Assembly (NCBI GenBank): GCA_012961655.1
Contig: DTYX01001115.1
Coordinates: 1 to 5,520 of the forward strand
Source: Candidatus Poribacteria bacterium
GTDB lineage: Bacteria; Poribacteria; WGA-4E; DTYX01
DNA: 5,520 nucleotides
Direction: 5' to 3'
Positions 1 to 5,339 of the stretch are shown here, one piece after another (positions within the stretch are counted from its first letter, which is position 1; each line of letters begins with the position of its first letter). Made by a program: the position numbers and the translations under genes. The notes under the pieces were generated by a model, which made no database searches, was not told where the DNA came from, and saw only the letters and a program-made list of their open reading frames with translations.

Positions 1-37
1 GAAGTAACCGCGCGAAGCCATATCTCGACAGCGATTT

Positions 38-57
38 GTCGATTTTGGAAAATCGAC
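38..57. repeat. Inverted repeat abutting the mqnC stop codon
   Basis: Seen directly: GTCGATTTT and AAAATCGAC form perfect 9-bp arms separated by only two bases, so an RNA hairpin would have about 8 bp and a 4-nt loop. On the minus strand it starts at the base right after the mqnC TAG stop. No run of U follows, so it is not a classical intrinsic terminator. It could still block 3' exonucleases, help Rho-dependent ending, or be a dispersed palindrome. An alternative short stem, CGACA (27-31) with TGTCG (37-41), shares bases 38-41, so the two hairpins exclude each other. Confidence 0.6.
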
Positions 58-1122
58 CTACGGTGTTAGGTACTGATAATAAAAATCCCGCTGTTTTGCC
101 ACAAAGCCCATCTCTTCAATCCAACGCCTCATTTCATCCGGCGGCGTATGATGATAGCCTGCGCCGGTCGCTCTGACGACGTTCTCTTCTATCATCGTTC
201 CGCCCAAATCATTGGCTCCGAATTTCAAAGCCATCTGTCCAATTTTCGGACCCTGTGTGACCCAAGATGCTTGTAGATTGGCGAAATTATCCAGCATCAG
301 TCGCGAGATAGCGAGGTTTTTGAGGTATTCAAAACCGCCAACTGGTGGAATATCTGACAGGCGCGTGTTATTCGGCTGGAATGTCCAGCAGATAAAAGCT
401 GTAAAGCCGCCGGTTTCGTCCTGCAAATTCCGAATTTTTATCAGATGTTCGACGCGCTCCTCGTAGCTTTCGAGGTGGCCGAACATCATCGTCGCCGTCG
501 TTCGCAAACCGACATAGTGCGCCTGTCGCATTACCTCAAGCCATTCATTCGTAGTACATTTTCCCGGGCTGATAAGTTGTCGGGAACGGTCAGTGAGGAT
601 TTCAGCGCCGCCGCCGGGGATAGAATCTAACCCCGTTTCCTTTAGTCGTAATATAACTTCTCTCACTGGGATTTTATTGATTTTCGCAAAGTGGTCAATT
701 TCAGGGGGTGAAAAAGCGTGAATGTGGATTTTGTAGTGTGCTTTAATCCATCTAAGCAAATCTTCATACCAATCCAATTTAAGCGTTGGATGCAAGCCGC
801 CCTGCATCAAAATCAGCGTGCCGCCTAAGTCAATGGTCTCCTGAATTTTTTGCCCCAATTCTTCTCTGGATAGCACGTAAGCATCCGAGTCGTTCTCACG
901 TCGATAGAAAGCGCAGAATTTACATCTCGAACTACAGATGTTAGTATAGTTGATATTTCGGTCGATGATATATGTAACGTACCCTTCGGGATGCATATTT
1001 TGGCGGACGGCGTCCGCCGCTTGACCCAGTGAGAGAATATCGTGACTCTGAAATAATTTAACCCCGTCTTCAAAACTCAAGCGTTCGCCTGATAAGGCTT
1101 TCTCTAAGATAGATTGTATCAT
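58..1122 (-). CDS. mqnC: Cyclic dehypoxanthinyl futalosine synthase (radical SAM enzyme MqnC)
   Basis: MqnC is a cytoplasmic radical SAM enzyme of the futalosine route to menaquinone; it cyclises dehypoxanthine futalosine. The 354-residue product has the usual family length. The [4Fe-4S] motif CxxxCxxC is C63, C67 and C70, inside NINYTNICSSRCKFCAF. Other family blocks are LMQGGLHP (105-112), FSPPEI (137-142), SIPGGGAEI (167-175), FICWTFQPNNT (243-253) and GANDLGGTMIEENV (303-316). The last two blocks and the IPGGGAEI form favour MqnC over the related aminofutalosine synthase MqnE. The ATG at 1122 is the first possible start because in-frame stops lie just upstream. The ribosome site is weak: GAGGTG (1137-1142) sits 14 nt away. 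Other mqn genes are absent from the window. It lies 25 nt after a broken ORF on the same strand, so read-through from the LamG promoter is possible. Confidence 0.95.
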   Translation of the reverse strand: MIQSILEKALSGERLSFEDGVKLFQSHDILSLGQAADAVRQNMHPEGYVTYIIDRNINYTNICSSRCKFCAFYRRENDSDAYVLSREELGQKIQETIDLGGTLILMQGGLHPTLKLDWYEDLLRWIKAHYKIHIHAFSPPEIDHFAKINKIPVREVILRLKETGLDSIPGGGAEILTDRSRQLISPGKCTTNEWLEVMRQAHYVGLRTTATMMFGHLESYEERVEHLIKIRNLQDETGGFTAFICWTFQPNNTRLSDIPPVGGFEYLKNLAISRLMLDNFANLQASWVTQGPKIGQMALKFGANDLGGTMIEENVVRATGAGYHHTPPDEMRRWIEEMGFVAKQRDFYYQYLTP

Positions 1123-1127
1123 ATTTT

Positions 1128-1133
1128 ATTATA
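1128..1133 (-). promoter_or_regulatory. TATAAT -10-like box just before mqnC
   Basis: On the minus strand a perfect TATAAT lies five bases before the mqnC ATG, so transcription would begin at or near the A of the start codon, giving a leaderless message. A TTGACA hexamer is present at 1146-1151 but only 12 bp away, too close for a standard sigma70 pair. The same TTGACA is 17 bp from TAAAAT (1123-1128), but that pair would start transcription inside the gene. AT-rich sequence makes such boxes cheap, so this is only a candidate. Confidence 0.3.
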
Positions 1134-1147
1134 AAACACCTCAAATG

Positions 1148-1264
1148 TCAAAGCGAAAATTCTTCTCTTCCCTCACACCCGTGGCTGCATGCGCAGGTCG
1201 CGGAAGCCGCCACGGTTATTCCAATAGACGGTTTAATTCGGACTTTCACAAATCCTGCTTTCAT
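1148..1264 (-). pseudogene. Truncated, frame-disrupted N-terminus resembling a neutral/alkaline ceramidase-type gene
   Basis: A 38-codon ATG frame begins 6 nt after AAGGAG (1271-1276). Its first 15 residues, MKAGFVKVRIKPSIG, resemble the MKAGF.KV.ITPPIG opening of neutral/alkaline ceramidase-type proteins, and HGCEG at 28-32 resembles the later RGCEGIHDDL block. The spacing from IG to GCEG (13 residues) also fits my recollection of the family. The segment between them is poor in this frame, but a shifted frame at 1197-1211 reads GGFRD, like the expected GF.RD block, which implies two compensating indels. The frame then stops, and nothing of the remaining several hundred residues is seen before mqnC. 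I infer a decayed gene start kept between LamG and mqnC. Alternatives are a real small cysteine-containing peptide (C24, C26, C30) or assembly error. Confidence 0.5.
1179..1215. repeat. GC-rich nested inverted repeat inside the broken ORF
   Basis: CCGTGGC (1179-1185) and GCCACGG (1209-1215) are perfect 7-bp arms 23 nt apart. Inside are smaller stems, for example CTGC/GCAG (1185-1196) and, on the other side, GCGG/CCGC. The block is much richer in GC than the flanks and coincides with the segment where the reading frame appears shifted. It could fold as a branched hairpin in the minus-strand transcript. It may be a structural element, a remnant of a small insertion, or plain coding sequence with chance symmetry. 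Confidence 0.4.
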
Positions 1265-1270
1265 AACCTG

Positions 1271-1276
1271 CTCCTT
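1271..1276 (-). promoter_or_regulatory. Ribosome binding site of the broken ORF
   Basis: AAGGAG within AAAAAGGAG stands 6 nt before the ATG at 1264. It is a stronger site than that of mqnC, and it is the main reason to believe that translation once began, or still begins, here. Confidence 0.55.
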
Positions 1277-1286
1277 TTTCCTCGAA

Positions 1287-2096
1287 TCACTTAATCCTTC
1301 CCCAGGTAGTAGCAAGTTTACCATAAGGCTTCACCGCCAAACCTCTCATAGATTCCATGATTTCTCTATCGCTTTTGACCCAGGGAGAGAGGCGAACCTC
1401 ATCCATCGCGCCATCGAGGGCATATCTGTCCTTTGCAGGATTTGATTGATAGGTGCCAAACGAGGCTTTCCCACCGATGACAACAAGAGCTTTATCTTTG
1501 TGTTCATGCTCATTTACCAACTCTCCATCGATATACCACTTTATTACTCCACCTTTGGCGCCATTAATCTTTTGAGTTATAGCGACATGGGTCCATTTGC
1601 CAAACTCCCACTTCACATCCGCTGTCGGTGCAAGATACTTAGCGCCATTGCAATATTGGTAGGCTAATTTTCCCGTGCCCTTGTAGATGTATATCCAATG
1701 GAATCCTTGACCGTTGCTTTGAGCATGTTTGCTATAAAGCGTAGACCAATTTGCTTTCAACGCTTTAAGTCTAAGCCAAGTCTCAAATGTAACTTCCTCG
1801 CCTGTATCCAGTTTGGCGGATTCTGGAATCTCAACGTAGTTGGAGTCTGCAAATTCCAAAGCAGAGCCAAATTTATCCTCAGGACCATCGACCCATTCTG
1901 GCCTCTTACCGCCTCCGAGTTTGCCGTGATTCTCATTCCCTGATGAATCAAATACATCGCTGCCTTTGTCTTCATTGAAATGGAAGGAAAAAATCGTTCC
2001 CTTATCATATTTGCCCGGCTCGACTGCTAAAAGTAAAGAGGGCAGAATTGCTAAAGTTAAAATCGTGATGAGGAGCATTATCAAATTCGATTTCAT
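1287..2096 (-). CDS. Secreted LamG-like jelly-roll (concanavalin A-like) domain protein
   Basis: The product is 269 residues from the ATG at 2096, chosen because a near-perfect Shine-Dalgarno sits 4 nt before it; an in-frame ATG at 2126 lacks such a site. Residues 1-24 form a signal peptide: Lys2, a long hydrophobic stretch, and likely cleavage after LLLA. A single LamG-like fold fills about 35-245, with hallmark pieces FHFNEDKGSDVFDSSGNENH (38-57), FGSALEF (76-82), YVEIP (87-91), TFETWLRL (103-110), WTHVAIT (168-174), WYIDGELV (187-194) and LDGAMDEVRLS (227-237). Such domains bind carbohydrate or protein surfaces, or sit beside hydrolases. No catalytic domain is attached, so a binding or cell-surface role is inferred. 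The end, AVKPYGKLATTWGRIK, lies beyond the domain and looks like a separate tail. It is probably exported to the periplasm or outside. The substrate is unknown. Confidence 0.85.
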   Translation of the reverse strand: MKSNLIMLLITILTLAILPSLLLAVEPGKYDKGTIFSFHFNEDKGSDVFDSSGNENHGKLGGGKRPEWVDGPEDKFGSALEFADSNYVEIPESAKLDTGEEVTFETWLRLKALKANWSTLYSKHAQSNGQGFHWIYIYKGTGKLAYQYCNGAKYLAPTADVKWEFGKWTHVAITQKINGAKGGVIKWYIDGELVNEHEHKDKALVVIGGKASFGTYQSNPAKDRYALDGAMDEVRLSPWVKSDREIMESMRGLAVKPYGKLATTWGRIK

Positions 2097-2100
2097 TTTT

Positions 2101-2109
2101 ATCACCTCC
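2101..2109 (-). promoter_or_regulatory. Strong ribosome binding site that fixes the LamG start
   Basis: The minus strand reads GGAGGTGAT, a nine-base match to the 16S rRNA tail, followed by AAAA and ATG. It decides between the two in-frame ATGs at 2126 and 2096 in favour of 2096, which also gives a standard signal peptide (MKSNLIMLLI...) instead of one with ten extra residues in front. Confidence 0.9.
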
Positions 2110-2116
2110 ATTATCA

Positions 2117-2145
2117 ATTTTACCAATTTGCCAGCCTCATTTCAA
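2117..2145 (-). promoter_or_regulatory. Sigma70-like promoter for the LamG gene
   Basis: On the minus strand TTGAAA (2140-2145) and TAAAAT (2117-2122) are separated by exactly 17 bp, each matching the consensus at five of six or better-conserved positions. The start point would be near 2110-2111, giving a very short leader that begins just before the Shine-Dalgarno. The inverted repeat at 2148-2181 ends two bases upstream of this -35 box, a place where an activator or repressor could act. Confidence 0.6.
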
Positions 2146-2147
2146 CA

Positions 2148-2181
2148 AAAATGTTAAGGGAGAAGTTTTCCTTAACATTTT
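2148..2181. promoter_or_regulatory. 12-bp perfect inverted repeat in the divergent promoter region (operator candidate)
   Basis: AAAATGTTAAGG (2148-2159) and CCTTAACATTTT (2170-2181) are perfect 12-bp arms with a 10-nt centre. The repeat lies between two divergent genes, overlaps the plus-strand -35 box and adjoins the minus-strand -35 box. This position suits a shared operator for a dimeric regulator. As RNA it would also fold into a strong hairpin, so a terminator or a structural role is possible, although nothing upstream on either strand needs ending here. No regulator gene is present in the window. Confidence 0.6.
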
Positions 2182-2200
2182 GATGATAAAATGTTACAAT
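2172..2200 (+). promoter_or_regulatory. Extended -10 sigma70-like promoter facing the UroD-like gene
   Basis: TTAACA (2172-2177) and TACAAT (2195-2200) are 17 bp apart, each one base from consensus, and TG at 2192-2193 makes an extended -10 element. Transcription would begin near 2207 and give a leader of about 289 nt before the start at 2496. The -35 box lies within the right arm of the inverted repeat and the -10 overlaps a third copy of its core motif, so occupancy by a binding protein would block it. Confidence 0.55.
2188..2196 (+). repeat. Third copy of the AAAATGTTA motif
   Basis: AAAATGTTA repeats exactly the first nine bases of the left arm (2148-2156), in the same orientation. With the inverted copy at 2173-2181 there are three copies within 49 bp, the third overlapping the plus-strand -10 box. 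This may be an auxiliary operator, or low-complexity AT-rich repetition. Confidence 0.45.
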
Positions 2201-2495
2201 AAGCGAAACAGTAGTAATCAGTAATTTAGATGCTGCAAGGTGTTTCGGATGTGGTGTATGTAGGGCTGTGTGTCCAAATGATGCCATTTCCCTCATGCCG
2301 AGGCAGGAGCATCCCGAGGTTGCAAACGTTTGGTTGAAGAATAGGTTGGGAAAAAGCGTTTAAGTGCAAGTTAATTCACCGAGGAGGATTTGTAAAAAGA
2401 TAGGTGGGTGACGTCTATCAATAATCCAGGCTCGGAAATCCATCATGCCATTCGCCTCAAATTTTTTATCTTGCCGAATTGAAAGGAGAATACCG
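2201..2495 (+). other. Long leader / intergenic region before the UroD-like gene, no gene recognised
   Basis: About 290 nt with no supported coding frame: the longest plausible one (ATG at 2230, 35 residues) has no ribosome site. It contains CAAACGTTTG (2323-2332), a perfect 10-bp palindrome, and GAGGAGGA (2381-2388), a strong Shine-Dalgarno-like sequence followed almost at once by TTG TAA, so it serves no gene I can see. A weak stem GATAG/CTATC lies at 2399-2403 and 2415-2419. I could not match it to a known riboswitch. If the promoter at 2172-2200 is used, this is the 5' untranslated region. Confidence 0.45.
2482..2488 (+). promoter_or_regulatory. Ribosome binding site that fixes the UroD-like start
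   Basis: AAAGGAG lies 7 nt before the ATG at 2496. The in-frame ATG at 2445 has no comparable site and would add 17 residues that do not resemble the family, whose members begin near a M-T-x-R-E-R-V-x-A-A-L motif, as here. Confidence 0.9.
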
Positions 2496-3647
2496 ATGAC
2501 ACACAGAGAGAGAGTAATAGCTGCTTTGTCACATAAGGAGCCGGATAAAACTCCTATCGATTTAGCATCCACTAGAGATTCCAGCATCGTCGTCGAAGGC
2601 TACGAGCGGCTCAAAGAACGCTTCGGCGTTGTCGAAGAGAATCGACTAACTAGCCGGATGATGCAGGTGGTGGATGTCAATGAACAGATTCTGCAACAAC
2701 TTGATATTGATACCCGCGCTGTCAACCCCGGTAGCCCGGATACACAGGGCGAAATCGACATTGCTGAAAATCAATATAAGGACGAATGGGGAGTAGTACG
2801 GGTCAAACCCCCAGGAAGTTTTTACTACGACCAGGTTACTTTTCCGTTATCAGGCGACATTACAATGAGAGATATTGTTACATATCCCTGGCCTGACCCG
2901 CATGACCCTGGGAGGGTTAGGGGGCTTAAAGAGCGCGTCAAGGAGATACGTGAAAAAACCGATTGCGCCGCTGTATTGAACCTTCCCAGTGGATTTGTGC
3001 ATGTCAGTCAGTATCTGCGCGGTTTTGAGGATTGGTTTGTGGACATTAAAGCGAATCCAAAACTATTGGCAGCGTTATTTGACGCTGTCCTTGAGGTAAA
3101 CATGGCCATCTGCGAAGAGATTCTCAAGGAGGTCGGCGACGAAGTGGACGTGCTAATGGGCTCCGACGATTTAGGATTGCAAAACGGTCTGATGGTGTCC
3201 GTAGAGACATATCGCGAACTTTTCAAGCCCCGGCATCAGAAGTATTTTCAACTATTCCATGACTTATCGCCAGCCAAAGTCTTTTTTCACACCTGCGGGT
3301 CAGTAGCGGATATTCTGGATGACCTGATAGATATCGGTGTAGATGTGCTTCATCCAGTACAGGTAACTGCCGCCGGAATGGAGCCGATATCCCTCAAACA
3401 AAAGTATTCAGGCCGGCTCGCCTTCTGGGGCGGTATTGACACTCAGCATATTCTACCTCATGGCACGGTTGATGATGTCAAAGCAGAAGTGGAAAGAATG
3501 ATAGAAACTCTCGGCGTCGGAGGCGGCTACATTCTGGGCGCGGTGCACAATATCCAGCCTGACGTGCCTTTGGAGAATATTTTGGCGATGTATACGCATG
3601 CCCGGGAGTACCAACCATCATTCAGATCGAAAACCACTAAGGCTTGA
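2496..3647 (+). CDS. Uroporphyrinogen decarboxylase superfamily protein, methyltransferase-like (not HemE)
   Basis: A 383-residue protein of the UroD/MtaA/CmuA superfamily, a TIM-barrel group that includes the heme enzyme HemE and corrinoid methyltransferases. Family marks are MTHRERVIAAL at the start, YKDEWGVV (94-101), SDDLGLQNG (223-231), FFHTCGSV (263-270), HPVQ (286-289), WGGIDTQHILPHGT (311-324) and a closing GGGYILGAVHNIQPDVPLEN (342-361). HemE's N-terminal substrate-binding block (FMRQAGRY-type) is missing, so heme synthesis is unlikely. H265-T-C267 matches the zinc-binding H-x-C of corrinoid methyltransferases. There is no cysteine after C267, where those enzymes usually carry a third ligand; H351 might serve instead. 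A methyl-transfer role is inferred, substrate unknown. It is alone on its strand apart from a doubtful fragment 2 nt downstream, and it converges with the TolC gene. Confidence 0.85.
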   Translation: MTHRERVIAALSHKEPDKTPIDLASTRDSSIVVEGYERLKERFGVVEENRLTSRMMQVVDVNEQILQQLDIDTRAVNPGSPDTQGEIDIAENQYKDEWGVVRVKPPGSFYYDQVTFPLSGDITMRDIVTYPWPDPHDPGRVRGLKERVKEIREKTDCAAVLNLPSGFVHVSQYLRGFEDWFVDIKANPKLLAALFDAVLEVNMAICEEILKEVGDEVDVLMGSDDLGLQNGLMVSVETYRELFKPRHQKYFQLFHDLSPAKVFFHTCGSVADILDDLIDIGVDVLHPVQVTAAGMEPISLKQKYSGRLAFWGGIDTQHILPHGTVDDVKAEVERMIETLGVGGGYILGAVHNIQPDVPLENILAMYTHAREYQPSFRSKTTKA

Positions 3648-3649
3648 CG

Positions 3650-3924
3650 GTGAAAAGCCGGGATGCTATCATATCTCGCAGAGAACAATTTCATAAACTC
3701 ATCAACGATGGCGAGGATGAGATTGAACATCTTATCATTAGCGCCATCGTCGACCCATAGGTGGCTACGAATTGACCACAGCTAGCCTGAGCCAATGCGA
3801 TGACGCAGAGGCTATCCGATTGACGGTCAAGCATCTTCGAGAACTGCTGCCCTCGAACGGAGTGAAGGGCTGTATGAATTTTGGATGCGTGCAAGAAGTG
3901 GGTTCACATCTTAACGGAAATCTT
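3650..3924 (+). pseudogene. Interrupted coding-like segment behind the UroD-like gene
   Basis: A GTG frame opens 2 nt after the UroD-like stop and runs 36 codons (3650-3760), giving a plausible helical, charged peptide with FHKLINDGEDEIEHLIISAI. It stops at TAG. The neighbouring frame then reads sensibly from about 3754, with GGYELTTASL, DDAEAIRLTVKHLRELLP and NGVKGCMNFGCV, and stays open into the antisense side of the TolC gene. Together they look like one gene cut by a frameshift, or two scraps. I do not recognise the family. The first part weakly recalls the helical start of corrinoid-protein domains (INDGEDE...VDP), which would suit its neighbour, but this may be chance. No good ribosome site is seen. 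It may also be non-coding. Confidence 0.3.
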
Positions 3925-5319
3925 TTACTCCATCACGCCCATCGCTTTAAGCAATTCCTCTTTCGCCTGGGCGTATGCCCGGCGGGCTTGGAAGAACACC
4001 CGCTGGGCATTAGTGAAAGCAGAGCGTGCTTCAATGACGTCATCGAAAGTCAGGGAGCGATATTGTTCACTCTCTTGCGCTGTTTCCAGCAATGCTTCGA
4101 TTAAGCGGAGATTCTCCTGTCTAATTTGGACTACTCTCCCTTCGATTTCCATACGTTCTTTTGCGCTATCGACGGCTCGATAAGCGCGGCGAACTTCGAG
4201 CGTAGTCTCCTTTTCACGTTCCTTTAACTGAAGATGCAATCTTTCAAGTTCGGCGTTTTCATGCTCTTTTTCCGCTTTCGTGCGAAATCCGTCAAAGATT
4301 GAAAGCCCGAGATTGAACCGCAATTCCCATCCCTCATTTTGGTCGGATTCATCGCCTTCGGGCTCTTTTTGAAAGATTGGGGCATCATAGGAGAAAACAG
4401 TGTCCCACGTTCGAGCGCGATTTTGCACAGCCAATTTAGCATCCTCGTAACGGAAAGACCCGCCAAATTCGAGTAGCCGGTTCCACTGCGTTTCTCTTAC
4501 TAACCTCTCCTGTCTTTTTATGTCCCCTCGCAACAATTCCAAATCCAACCGATTTTTCAATGCCAATTTTGTTGCCCGCTCTAATGTGTATTCTACTTCA
4601 GGGACATCGCCTAAAACCTCCACCTCAGAGAGTTCGTCTTCGCCAATGAGTTGCACTAACTCTGTCTTATCAATGTCAAGACGACGCTCTAATTCATTGA
4701 TTTCCCTCTGCTGTTCGGCGAGTTCCAATTCGGTATTTAGGACGTTGATTCGCAACAGAATCTCCGCTTTCCGCCGCTCTTTGACACGCTGAAGCTTCTG
4801 TTTTATAGCGGCTTCAAGCTTGCGGCGCTCCGCAATCTCCTCCTGTGTCAACAAAATATTGTAGAAAACTTGCCGCACCGCATAAGCCGCTTCCTTTTTG
4901 GCGCGTTCATAGTCGATACGAGCAATTCGCATATCCTCCTGTGCATTATCCAAGAAATCAGGCACTCCTCCAAATCGTAACAGCAGTTGACTGAATGACG
5001 CCGCGGCGCGATAATCTTTATATTCCTCTTGCGGGTAAGATAATCCGCCGCTCAATCCCATCTGTCCATTCACTATATTCCCTCCATCATTTTTCCACTG
5101 CTCATAGAAACCCGTCAGCCCGACTTGCGGATACTGGTCGGACTGGGCGATTTTCAGATTCGCCTCCGCCTTGTACAGTTCCTGTTGAGCTTGTAATACC
5201 GCTTCATTGCGCTTTATAGCTAATCGAATACACTCGTCAAGGGTGAGAGTCAATTTTTCCTGTGCCGAAAGATTGATTGGTAAACACAGCAAAAATATCG
5301 AAACGAGAATTTTCTTCAT
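3925..5319 (-). CDS. TolC-family outer-membrane efflux protein
   Basis: A 464-residue protein of the TolC/OEP family, which forms trimeric outer-membrane channels with a periplasmic helical barrel and works with a membrane-fusion protein and an inner-membrane pump. Residues 1-19 are a signal peptide (MKKILVSIFL...NLSA, cut before QEK); C12 is not in a lipobox, so it is not a lipoprotein. The family's two internal repeats are visible: LTLDECIRLAIKRN (25-38) with FSQLLLRFGG (109-118), and YTLERATKLALKNRLDL (244-260) with LGLSIFDGFRTKAE (337-350). Long charged coiled-coil helices fill about 125-225 and 350-462. TFDDVIEARSAFTNAQR (424-440) is a typical end. An acidic stretch (317-329, QKEPEGDESDQNE) interrupts the second beta region. 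Start ATG 5319 has GGAGGT 6 nt upstream. No pump or fusion gene adjoins, so the transported substrate cannot be inferred. Confidence 0.92.
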   Translation of the reverse strand: MKKILVSIFLLCLPINLSAQEKLTLTLDECIRLAIKRNEAVLQAQQELYKAEANLKIAQSDQYPQVGLTGFYEQWKNDGGNIVNGQMGLSGGLSYPQEEYKDYRAAASFSQLLLRFGGVPDFLDNAQEDMRIARIDYERAKKEAAYAVRQVFYNILLTQEEIAERRKLEAAIKQKLQRVKERRKAEILLRINVLNTELELAEQQREINELERRLDIDKTELVQLIGEDELSEVEVLGDVPEVEYTLERATKLALKNRLDLELLRGDIKRQERLVRETQWNRLLEFGGSFRYEDAKLAVQNRARTWDTVFSYDAPIFQKEPEGDESDQNEGWELRFNLGLSIFDGFRTKAEKEHENAELERLHLQLKEREKETTLEVRRAYRAVDSAKERMEIEGRVVQIRQENLRLIEALLETAQESEQYRSLTFDDVIEARSAFTNAQRVFFQARRAYAQAKEELLKAMGVME

Positions 5320-5325
5320 GATTTA

Positions 5326-5331
5326 ACCTCC
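5326..5331 (-). promoter_or_regulatory. Ribosome binding site of the TolC-family gene
   Basis: The minus strand reads GGAGGT with a 6-nt gap to the ATG at 5319, which supports this start and its signal peptide. Confidence 0.85.
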
Positions 5332-5339
5332 AGATATGT

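Noticed and set aside
1123..1151. TTGACA-17-TAAAAT promoter for mqnC
   Set aside because: The boxes are well spaced, but the -10 box touches the ATG, so transcription would start inside the coding sequence.
2097..2126. Upstream in-frame ATG for the LamG gene at 2126
   Set aside because: The ATG at 2096 has a near-perfect Shine-Dalgarno at 2101-2109, which would lie inside the coding region if 2126 were used. The extra ten residues would also spoil the signal peptide start.
2290..2320. Cobalamin riboswitch B12 box (GGCAGGAGC-like stretch)
   Set aside because: Only part of the box matches, the GCCACTG-type core is not found, and the flanking stems could not be drawn.
2230..2337. 35-codon ATG frame in the leader
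   Set aside because: It has no ribosome binding site, and its product has no recognisable features.
2445..2495. Upstream in-frame ATG for the UroD-like gene at 2445
   Set aside because: It has no ribosome site, and AAAGGAG at 2482-2488 points to 2496, where the family's usual N-terminal motif begins.
2360..2587. 75-codon frame on the minus strand across the UroD-like start
   Set aside because: It overlaps the true gene's start and ribosome site in antisense and resembles nothing known; it is a shadow.
3849..3870. Terminator between the convergent UroD-like and TolC genes
   Set aside because: GCCCT/AGGGC gives only a 5-bp stem with a 12-nt loop and no T run follows on either strand.
3772..4104. 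110-codon plus-strand frame running into the TolC-family gene as a full gene
   Set aside because: Its second half is antisense to well-supported TolC coding sequence. Only the part before 3925 could be independent coding sequence.
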